A DNA stretch of 31,268 nucleotides. Origin: CAYNQN01 sp964530525. GTDB taxonomy: Bacteria; Actinomycetota; Acidimicrobiia; Acidimicrobiales; Acidimicrobilacustridaceae. The notes under the pieces are model-generated. The model was not told the origin of the DNA and ran no database searches. It saw only the letters and a list, made by a program, of their open reading frames with translations. The position numbers were made by a program, and so were the translations under genes. Positions within the stretch are counted from its first letter, which is position 1; each line of letters opens with the position of its first letter. Location of the stretch: positions 1 through 31,268 of the forward strand of contig CAZHBH010000021.1 in NCBI GenBank assembly GCA_964530525.1. Reading direction: 5' to 3'. Positions 23,552-31,268 of this stretch are shown here, piece by piece.

Positions 23552-26530
23552 GTGAGCTCCCCCGAAGTCCCCTCTGACGCCGAGGTGCCGAACCCCTCGG
23601 AGCCCCTCGGTGGGCTAGCGGAGCCGGCAGGCGGAGCAGCGGACGCCGCGACGGCCGTGGAGCCGCCACCAGGGGAGACCGCGAAACCGGCCGTCGTGGC
23701 GGTGATCGTGGCGCACGAGCCTGGGGAGTGGTTCGCCGAGACGCTCCGCAGCGTCGCCGAGCAGACCTACGAGAACCTCTCCGTGCTGGTGATCGACACG
23801 GCGACCGACCCTGCCCTGCCTGCCCGGGTGGCGGAGGTGCTCCCGGCCGCCCACCTCCGACAGGTCCAGCGCGGAACCCCGTTCGGGGCGGCGGCCAACG
23901 AGGTGCTCTCCGCGGTCCAGGGAGCGGCCTTCCTCTTGCTGGCGCACGACGACGTGCGCCTCGCACCCGACGCCGTACAGGTGATGGTGGAGGAGGCCTT
24001 CCGGTCGAACGCCGGCATCGTGGGGCCCAAGCTGGTCGAATGGGATCGGCCCGACCGGCTCCTGTCCGTCGGAATGGGGGCAGACAAGACCGGCTACCCG
24101 TCGCCCCTCGCCGAGAGGGGCGAGCTCGACCAGTCGCAGCGCGACGGCGTGCGCGACGTGTTCTACGTGCCCGGAGGGGCGACCCTCGTCCGGGCCGACC
24201 TGTTCGCCACCCTGGGGGGCTACGACCCGGGGATCGACTACCACGCAGACGACCTCGACCTGTGCTGGCGGGCAAGGGTGGTCGGCGCCCGGGTCGTCGT
24301 GGCGCCAACTGCACGCGTGGGCCACCTGGAGGCGTTGGGGATCCGCAGGCGCGTCGACGATCGCAGGCGGCTGCAGATGCGCCACCGACTGCGGGCGATG
24401 CGCGTCTCCTATCGCTGGCCCACCAGGTTCCGTGTCCTGGTCCAGGCCGGGGTCCTCGCCCTGGCCGAGATCGTCTACTGCATCGTCCTGGGCAGGTTCC
24501 GCCAAGCACGCGACGTCTGGGGCGCTTGGTGGTGGAACGTCCGGCACGGCTCGGAGATCCGCAGGCGTCGGCGCGCCCTCAACGCCGTGCGCGCCGCCTC
24601 CGACCGCGACGTGCGGCGCCAGCAGGTGCGGGGGAGCGTCCGCTTCGCCGCGTTCTTGAGGGGCCAGATCGGCTCCCGGGAGGACCGCCTCCCAGACGTC
24701 GCCGGGGCCCAGGTGGGGCGTGACCAGCGACTCCGGACCTCCAAGGCCCGCACCACCCTGCTCGCCTGGACGCTGCTGATGCTCGCCCTCGTGGTGGGGA
24801 GTCGTGACCTGATCTTCGGGCGCCTGTCGGCGGTCGGGGAGCTGCTCTCGTTCGGGAGCTCGGCCACCGGTCTCTTCGAGGCCTGGACGAGTGGGTACCG
24901 GTGGGTGGGGCTGGGGGCGGTGGCGGCCGCGCCGACGATCCTCGGTCTCGTCGGGAGCCTCGGTGTGGTCCTGGTCGGGGCGCTGGAGCTGCTGCGCAAG
25001 GTGGCCGTCCTGGGCCTGCTCCCCCTGGGCCTCGCCGGCGTGTGGCGCTTCTGCAGGCCCATCGGTTCCCGCCGCTCGAGCATCGTCGCCCTCGTCGTCT
25101 ACGCCGCCATCCCGGTGCCCTACAACGCCCTCGCCGGCGGGTCGTGGTCGGCGCTGGCGGTGTACGCCGCGACCCCGTGGGTGCTCGGCCAGCTGGCAAG
25201 GGCTTCGGGCATAGCGCCCTTCGGGCCTGTGGGGGGCATCGCAGGGCCCGCCGTCGGCGACAGACCGCTCGTGCAGCGGGTGCTGGTGGTCGGCGTGATC
25301 TCGGCTCTCGTGGCCATGATCGTGCCAGCGGGCTTGCTCATCGGGCCGATCCTGGCGGTCGTCGTCGTGCTGGGTGGCCTGCTGGCGGGCCAGGCCCGCG
25401 GAACGTGGCCGATGCTGGCGACGGGGGTGGGCGGCGCCGTCGTCGCCGCCGTCCTCCAGCTCCCTTGGACGGTGGCCCTGGCATCGGGTCCCTGGACGAG
25501 CCTCGTGGGTGCGCCTGCGAGCGGCACCGACCTCGACGTCGGCTCCATCCTGCGCTTCCAGACCGGCCCCCTGGGCGCCGGGCCCCTCTGCTTCCTCTTC
25601 CTGGTGGCCGCCGCGCTCGCCTTGCTCATCGGCAGGGACTGGCGTCTCGGCTGGGCGGTGCGCGGCTGGGTGCTGGCGCTCGCAGGGATGGCTGCGGTCT
25701 GGGTCCAGTCCCAGGGCTGGATCCCAGGCTCGCGCATCGCCCCGGAGCTGCTGCTCGTGCCGTCGGCGGCCGGACTCGCCCTGGCCACCGCCATGGGCAT
25801 GGCTGCCTTCGAGGTCGACCTGCGCGACTACCACTTCGGTCTTCGCCAGATCGCTTCCGTGCTGGCGGCGGCCGCCCTCGTGATGGCCACCGTCCCGGTG
25901 CTGGGTGCTGTGGCCGGCGGGGCCTGGGGCCAGCCCCGTGGCGACTTCGACGGCACCTTGAACTTCATGAACCACGAGGGGGCCGAAGAGGACTTCAGGG
26001 TGCTCTGGGTGGGGGAGTCCTCCACGTTGCCTATCCAGGGCTGGTGGGTCGATCCGCCCACGAGCCAGGACGAGCCCGCGCTGGCCTACGCCACGTCCAC
26101 CGACGGGACCCCGACCCTCGCTGAGGTCCTGCCCGGCCAGCCATCGCCCGAGACCGAGCAGCTCGGTGAGCTCCTCCGCACCACGGTGGAGGGGGGCACC
26201 AGCAGGCTGGGTGCGGCGCTGGCGCCAGCGGGGGTGCGCTACGTGGTCGTTCCGCTCGCCCCAGCCCCCGAGCCCTACGTCCGGCCCGCTCAGCGGCCCG
26301 ACGACCTCCTCGCTGCGCTCGACGGCCAACTCGACCTCTCACCCGTCACCGCCGCAGGCACCGTGGTGTACCGCAACGACACCTGGCAGCCGGTGGCGCT
26401 CGATCCCGACTTCGAGACCTCGCCCGGGCGGCCAGCGGCGCTGGCGGGCCAGGCGATCGCCTGGTTGGTCGTCATCGTCGTGCTCCTGAGGGTGCGAGTG
26501 GTGCGTGACGAGCGACGGAGCCTCTCGTGA
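23552..26530 (+). CDS. Large GT2 glycosyltransferase fused to polytopic membrane domain
   Basis: A 992-residue protein. An N-terminal 45-residue Pro/Glu/Ala-rich stretch precedes a GT-A domain (about 48-275): VVAVIVAHEPGEWFAETLRS, LLLAHDDVRLAPDAV (HDD at 132-134), FYVPGGATLVRADLF and IDYHADDLDLCWRAR. A membrane helix follows near 300. From about 400 there are ten or more hydrophobic segments, then an external part ending in a last helix. The soluble part (VLWVGESSTLPIQGWW, AGVRYVVVPL) looks like the extracytoplasmic module of large actinobacterial GT2 proteins found near whiB/manB loci. It may add sugars and help pass a lipid-linked glycan across the membrane (inference). GTGA overlap with the DUF5719 gene. 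Confidence 0.83.
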   Translation: MSSPEVPSDAEVPNPSEPLGGLAEPAGGAADAATAVEPPPGETAKPAVVAVIVAHEPGEWFAETLRSVAEQTYENLSVLVIDTATDPALPARVAEVLPAAHLRQVQRGTPFGAAANEVLSAVQGAAFLLLAHDDVRLAPDAVQVMVEEAFRSNAGIVGPKLVEWDRPDRLLSVGMGADKTGYPSPLAERGELDQSQRDGVRDVFYVPGGATLVRADLFATLGGYDPGIDYHADDLDLCWRARVVGARVVVAPTARVGHLEALGIRRRVDDRRRLQMRHRLRAMRVSYRWPTRFRVLVQAGVLALAEIVYCIVLGRFRQARDVWGAWWWNVRHGSEIRRRRRALNAVRAASDRDVRRQQVRGSVRFAAFLRGQIGSREDRLPDVAGAQVGRDQRLRTSKARTTLLAWTLLMLALVVGSRDLIFGRLSAVGELLSFGSSATGLFEAWTSGYRWVGLGAVAAAPTILGLVGSLGVVLVGALELLRKVAVLGLLPLGLAGVWRFCRPIGSRRSSIVALVVYAAIPVPYNALAGGSWSALAVYAATPWVLGQLARASGIAPFGPVGGIAGPAVGDRPLVQRVLVVGVISALVAMIVPAGLLIGPILAVVVVLGGLLAGQARGTWPMLATGVGGAVVAAVLQLPWTVALASGPWTSLVGAPASGTDLDVGSILRFQTGPLGAGPLCFLFLVAAALALLIGRDWRLGWAVRGWVLALAGMAAVWVQSQGWIPGSRIAPELLLVPSAAGLALATAMGMAAFEVDLRDYHFGLRQIASVLAAAALVMATVPVLGAVAGGAWGQPRGDFDGTLNFMNHEGAEEDFRVLWVGESSTLPIQGWWVDPPTSQDEPALAYATSTDGTPTLAEVLPGQPSPETEQLGELLRTTVEGGTSRLGAALAPAGVRYVVVPLAPAPEPYVRPAQRPDDLLAALDGQLDLSPVTAAGTVVYRNDTWQPVALDPDFETSPGRPAALAGQAIAWLVVIVVLLRVRVVRDERRSLS

Positions 26531-28059
26531 GCGCCCCCCGAGGTCGGCAGGCGAACGCAACCCCCCGGGTGTGGCGATGGCCGGCGCTCGTGGCGTTGCC
26601 CTTGCTGGTGGTCGCAGCCCTCGTGGTCTCGACCCGCGAAGGCGGGGGGTCCGGTGACCAGGCCCCCGGCCTGGCCCAGCTGGCCATGCCCACGGTGGCG
26701 GCCACAACCGCTCCTGGCGCCACCTGGTTCTGCGCCGGGGGCGCCGCGACGGCGGCGGGCTCTCCGCCGGCTCAGGAGCACGTCGTCGTGATGGCCAACA
26801 CCTCCGACGGAGCTCGCACGGCTCGGCTCACGGCCTATCCGGCGGGCGGTCAACCCGTCGTGCGCGAGGTGGACCTGGAGGCCAGGACCCGCCGCGACAT
26901 CAGGCTCCACGAGCTCCTCGACGCCGCCCACGTGGCCGCCCTGGTGGAGGTCGACGGCGGTGGCGTGGCCGTGCAGCACGAGGTGAGGGGCCCTGCAGGA
27001 CGGTCGGTCGCCCCTTGCGCGTCCGCTCCTGCGGCTTCTTGGTACTTCCCCGCCGGCACCACGAGAGCCGGTTCGCACTTCACGCTCAGCCTCTTCAACC
27101 CGTTCCCCACCGATGCTGTGGTCGACGTGACCTTCGACGCCGACGACGGCTCGAGGAGCCCCGAGGACTTCCAGGGGCTGGTGGTGCCGGCTGGCACCGT
27201 GCTGCCCGTAGACGTGGGAGCGGTGGTGACCCTGCGCGAGGAGCTGGCCACGAACGTGCACGTACGTGCCGGTCGGATAGTTGCCGACCAGCTGCTGGCG
27301 GGCGACGGTCTATCGGTGGTGCTCGGCGGGGTCCTGGGGGAGCGCTCGTGGATCTTCCCGGGTGGGGCTGGGGTCTCTTCCCGCTCGGAGGCCGTGGTCC
27401 TCTACAACCCGAACGGCGAGGTCGCCGAGGTCGAGGTTCAGGCCCTCCTCGACGACCCCGGGGCTAACGGCGTCCCCGAGCCGTTCGAGGTGTCGGTCGG
27501 CCCCCACCGCTACGAGGTGGTGGACGTCCTGTCGGACGGTCGCGTGCCCTCGGGCGTCGGGCACTCCATCGTGGTGCGGTCCACCAACGGCGTGAGCGTG
27601 GTGGCCGAGAGGGCGGAGGGATCCGCCGACGGAAGCGGTCGCGGGTCGTCTCTGGCCATGGGCTCACCGGCCGCGGCGACTCGCTGGGTGGCTGCCGCCG
27701 GGGGGCTCGAGGACACCACCGCTGCCTCCCTCACGGTTGTGAACCCGATGGCCGACCGGGAGACGACCGTGCGCATCGCGCTGGTGCTGGAGGGGTCCGA
27801 GCGGCGCATCGACGAGATCACCCTCGGCCCCGGAGAGCGCCGCGTGATGCCGCTGCCCCTCGGAGCCGAGGGATCCAGCCCCGCGGCATCGCTGGTCGTC
27901 GACGCCGACGAACCGGTGGTCGTCGAGGCCCGCTTCGCCTTCGCCAACGGCTACACCTCCTCGATGGCGTCTCCAGTCATCGACACCATCGTCACCCCTG
28001 AGCCGTCGGCTCTGTTCGTCCCGGCCGACCTGCTGGCGACGGGCTCGGGGGAGGGCTAG
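26527..28059 (+). CDS. DUF5719 family secreted/anchored protein
   Basis: A 510-residue protein with an N-terminal membrane anchor (about 17-36) and a long external part rich in beta strands. Repeated beta-sandwich-like units are visible: WFCAGGAATAAGSPPAQEHV, SWYFPAGTTRAGSHFTLSLF, SWIFPGGAGVSSRSEAVVLY and RWVAAAGGLEDTTAASLTVV. Each has an aromatic start, a Gly-rich turn and a NP or NT motif, so about four tandem repeats. I assign DUF5719, a family encoded beside large GT2 proteins in actinobacteria, on architecture and context. Function unknown; a chaperone or acceptor role for the exported glycan is possible. Coupled to the GT2 by GTGA. Confidence 0.75.
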   Translation: MSAPRGRQANATPRVWRWPALVALPLLVVAALVVSTREGGGSGDQAPGLAQLAMPTVAATTAPGATWFCAGGAATAAGSPPAQEHVVVMANTSDGARTARLTAYPAGGQPVVREVDLEARTRRDIRLHELLDAAHVAALVEVDGGGVAVQHEVRGPAGRSVAPCASAPAASWYFPAGTTRAGSHFTLSLFNPFPTDAVVDVTFDADDGSRSPEDFQGLVVPAGTVLPVDVGAVVTLREELATNVHVRAGRIVADQLLAGDGLSVVLGGVLGERSWIFPGGAGVSSRSEAVVLYNPNGEVAEVEVQALLDDPGANGVPEPFEVSVGPHRYEVVDVLSDGRVPSGVGHSIVVRSTNGVSVVAERAEGSADGSGRGSSLAMGSPAAATRWVAAAGGLEDTTAASLTVVNPMADRETTVRIALVLEGSERRIDEITLGPGERRVMPLPLGAEGSSPAASLVVDADEPVVVEARFAFANGYTSSMASPVIDTIVTPEPSALFVPADLLATGSGEG

Positions 28060-28063
28060 GAGG
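28058..28063 (+). promoter_or_regulatory. Consensus ribosome binding site of the thioredoxin-like gene
   Basis: AGGAGG, overlapping the stop codon of the DUF5719 gene, lies 7 bases before ATG 28071. It fixes the start and is one of the strongest SD sequences in the window. Confidence 0.75.
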
Positions 28064-28070
28064 AGCAGGT

Positions 28071-28511
28071 ATGGATCGCATGCTCCTGGCAGCTGTGCTG
28101 ATCGGTGCCGCTGTGGCGATAGCGGTCACCATCGGCAACCGCCGAGGGGCGAGCCGCGGAGGCGGGGGAGTCCAGCAGCCGACCTCCGAGCCGACCTTCG
28201 CCGTTCCCTCAGATCTCGATCGGGCGCTCTTCGTGGAGCCCCACCGCCCTTGGCTGGTCGTGGCGTTCACGTCGGCGACCTGCAGCACGTGCGCGAGCGT
28301 CGTCGAGCGGATGGGGCCGTTGGCCAGCGACCAGGTCGCCGTGCAGGAGGTCGAGGTGACGAGCCATCCCGATCTCCACGAGCGATACGGCGTGGACGCG
28401 GTGCCCCTCGTGGTGGTCGCCGACGCCGAAGGGGTGGTTCGGGCCCATGCCTTCGGTCCGCAGACCACGGCAGGGCTCTGGTCGCTCGTGGCAGACGCCC
28501 GGACCGGCTGA
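28071..28511 (+). CDS. Membrane-anchored thioredoxin-like protein
   Basis: A 146-residue protein: an N-terminal helix (about 4-22), a Gly-rich linker, then a thioredoxin fold from about residue 45. WLVVAFTSATCSTCASVVER gives a Cys71-Ser-Thr-Cys74 active site, and AVPLVVVADAEGVV supplies the cis-proline (VP-L) near residue 111. The topology places the active site outside the cytoplasm, if the helix is an uncleaved anchor. Thiol partners could be Cys-containing external proteins such as the DUF5719 protein or the His/Cys protein at 10134. It ends the plus-strand run and faces ftsH. Confidence 0.82.
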   Translation: MDRMLLAAVLIGAAVAIAVTIGNRRGASRGGGGVQQPTSEPTFAVPSDLDRALFVEPHRPWLVVAFTSATCSTCASVVERMGPLASDQVAVQEVEVTSHPDLHERYGVDAVPLVVVADAEGVVRAHAFGPQTTAGLWSLVADARTG

Positions 28512-28526
28512 GTCACACCCGACTGG

Positions 28527-28554
28527 CGGTGCGGCTCGGGACGAGCCGCCACCG
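28527..28554. terminator. Bidirectional hairpin between convergent genes
   Basis: In the 51-base gap between the thioredoxin-like gene and ftsH, GCGGCTCG-GGA-CGAGCCGC (28531-28549) is a perfect 8-bp stem. Allowing one bulged C, it extends outward to about 12 bp with CGGT/ACCG. A U-rich tail is missing, as is common in high-GC actinobacteria. Its place between two gene ends supports termination in both directions. Confidence 0.65.
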
Positions 28555-28562
28555 GTGGTTCG

Positions 28563-30509
<1,947 letters not shown>

Positions 30510-30521
30510 GAATAGAGGTTA
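30510..30521 (-). promoter_or_regulatory. Leaderless-type -10 box for ftsH
   Basis: On the minus strand TAACCT (30521 to 30516) is followed by CTATTC and the ftsH ATG, a 6-base spacing. The first three bases are the TAA stop of the DUF2752 gene. ftsH could therefore be transcribed alone even though it follows DUF2752 by 9 bases. Confidence 0.5.
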
Positions 30522-31052
30522 CGGGCCCGCGGCGGCGTCGAGGTGCGCGAAGGGCTCGAACGGCAGGTTGCGGGTCAACCAGAAGACGGCGACCAACCCC
30601 ACGACGCCCCACTTCATCCAGGGCCGCCACAGCTTGGGAAGTTCGCGGCCCGCCCGGGATGCCGCCCACGTCACGAAGACGTAGGCCAGCAAGGGCAGGG
30701 CAAGCACCAGCAGCACGTTGTGGTCGAAGGCGGTGCCGAGCTCGCCGTGGAGCAGGGCGTGCACCGCCCTCGTCGAGCCGCACATCGGGCAGTCGAGGCC
30801 GGTGATGGCGTTGAACGGGCACGCGGGGAAGATGGTGCTCTCGTTGGGGTCCAGAGCCCAGACGTAGGCACCCAGGGCGGCGGCGATCCCCACGAGCAGC
30901 GCCGGCTGACCCAGCCCCCTCCAACCGGGACGACGGACCGGGTCGGTGCCGGTCCGCTCGGCGCCGTCTTGGACCAGGGGAGGGCGGCCTGAGTGGGGAG
31001 CTGCCCCGGCGCCAGGTGTGCCGGCCTGCGTAGGTGGGAGCTTCAGGTCCAT
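30519..31052 (-). CDS. DUF2752 family membrane protein
   Basis: A 177-residue protein with a disordered Pro/Gly-rich start of about 50 residues and then three hydrophobic segments. The family core reads IFPACPFNAITGLDCPMCGS followed by TRAVHALLHGEL, with the CPxCGxTRA cysteine motif between the first and second helices and a conserved H-N (FDHN) before the third. DUF2752 proteins have no settled role. The cysteines lie at a membrane border and could bind metal or form a disulfide (inference). It is divergent from sufB, with 66 bases between the starts. Confidence 0.85.
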   Translation of the reverse strand: MDLKLPPTQAGTPGAGAAPHSGRPPLVQDGAERTGTDPVRRPGWRGLGQPALLVGIAAALGAYVWALDPNESTIFPACPFNAITGLDCPMCGSTRAVHALLHGELGTAFDHNVLLVLALPLLAYVFVTWAASRAGRELPKLWRPWMKWGVVGLVAVFWLTRNLPFEPFAHLDAAAGP

Positions 31053-31056
31053 TTGT

Positions 31057-31084
31057 TACTATGGCGATAGGAGAAATTATCGCC
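31057..31084. promoter_or_regulatory. Putative operator palindrome and -10 box upstream of sufB
   Basis: GGCGATA (31063-31069) and TATCGCC (31078-31084) form a perfect 7-base inverted repeat around GGAGAAAT, 22 bases in all. TACTAT (31057-31062), a good TANNNT -10 box on the plus strand, adjoins it, so a bound protein would cover the expected transcription start of the suf gene. It is AT-richer than its surroundings. The repeat could also control the divergent DUF2752 gene, whose start is 10 bases away. Regulator unknown; an iron-sulfur sensing regulator such as SufR or an Rrf2 protein is a guess from context. Confidence 0.55.
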
Positions 31085-31118
31085 CGTTGCGTTGAGGCTA
31101 GTCCTGGGAGCAGGCATC

Positions 31119-31268
31119 TTGACATCCACCGACATCGGCATCGATCTGAGTCGCTACCAGCTGGGTTGGAGCGACGCGGAGGATTACGTCTTCAAGCCCC
31201 GCAAGGGTCTCTCCACGGACATCGTCCAGGAGATGTCGAAGATGAAGGGCGAGCCCGAGTGGATGCTC
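31119..31268 (+). CDS. sufB: Fe-S cluster assembly scaffold SufB, partial (N-terminus only)
   Basis: The first 50 residues of SufB, running off the window. The stretch SRYQLGWSDAEDYVFKPRKG, then LSTDIVQEMSKMKGEPEWML, is the conserved SufB start (YxFGxSDxxxYVFKxxKGL and KxEPEWML). SufB is the scaffold of the SufBCD complex on which iron-sulfur clusters are built in the cytoplasm. TTG 31119 has GGGAG 8 bases upstream; another in-frame TTG at 31092 would add nine residues and lacks such a site. The rest of the suf operon presumably follows outside the window. Confidence 0.92.
   Translation, partial: MTSTDIGIDLSRYQLGWSDAEDYVFKPRKGLSTDIVQEMSKMKGEPEWML

Noticed and set aside
23615..26329. About 900-codon open frame antisense to the GT2-membrane gene
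   Set aside because: Low-complexity Gln/His/Gly/Arg-rich translation, no domain, and the plus strand has convincing GT2 motifs and membrane helices.

Overview
The window looks like chromosomal DNA from a high-GC Gram-positive bacterium of the Actinomycetota, most likely an acidimicrobiium-like lineage (inference). The reasons are very high GC, many GTG/TTG starts, start/stop overlaps of the GTGA/TTGA/ATGA type, leaderless-type promoters, coenzyme F420 genes, an LCP (LytR-CpsA-Psr) ligase and a DUF5719 protein. Nearly all of it is one large cell-envelope glycan locus. It resembles an expanded form of the actinobacterial neighbourhood that in Mycobacterium tuberculosis holds fbiA-fbiB, manB, wbbL, rmlD and an LCP gene (established knowledge of that locus; orthology here is inferred).

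Layout. 1-706: a divergent partial pabB (folate) and its leader. 759-4498 (+): LCP ligase, UDP-glucose dehydrogenase and UDP-glucuronate decarboxylase, so UDP-xylose supply is tied to glycopolymer ligation. 4548-5510 (-): GDP-L-fucose synthase. 5552-10120 (+): GT4, GT4, an SDR epimerase and a WbuB-type GT4, joined by 4-base overlaps. 10134-10967: a His-motif membrane protein of unknown function with a Gln-rich tail. 10996-12923: a GDP-mannose-type pyrophosphorylase and a GalE-like epimerase. 12967-13110: a 47-residue protein behind a leaderless-type promoter. 13118-16154: GT4, an Rmd-like reductase and GDP-mannose 4,6-dehydratase. 16235-17895: cofD and cofE of F420 synthesis. 17960-19294: another GT4. 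19282-20553 (-): a PIG-V-type membrane mannosyltransferase overlapping it tail to tail. 20592-28511 (+): a GT2 and a GT4 that both carry beta-rich insertions, a 992-residue GT2-membrane protein, a DUF5719 protein and a membrane-anchored thioredoxin-like protein. 28563-31052 (-): ftsH and a DUF2752 membrane protein. 31119-end (+): the start of sufB.

How the genes may work together (inference). Sugar nucleotides are made here: UDP-xylose by Ugd and Uxs, GDP-mannose by the pyrophosphorylase, and GDP-4-keto-6-deoxymannose by Gmd, which two reductases could turn into GDP-D-rhamnose or GDP-L-fucose. Five GT4 enzymes with a common fold, one GT4 with an insertion, and two GT2 enzymes assemble a glycan. 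PIG-V and the large GT2-membrane protein probably act at the membrane from lipid-linked donors or acceptors. The LCP protein would attach the product to the wall. No initiating phosphoglycosyl transferase, flippase, ABC exporter or polymerase is visible, so those steps must be encoded elsewhere.

The clearest non-coding signal is a recurring TAGNNT or TANNNT box 6-10 bases before a start codon, found at eight transcription-unit heads. A 22-base inverted repeat stands between the DUF2752 gene and sufB. No tRNA, rRNA, insertion sequence or CRISPR array was seen, and no stretch over 300 bases lacks a gene.
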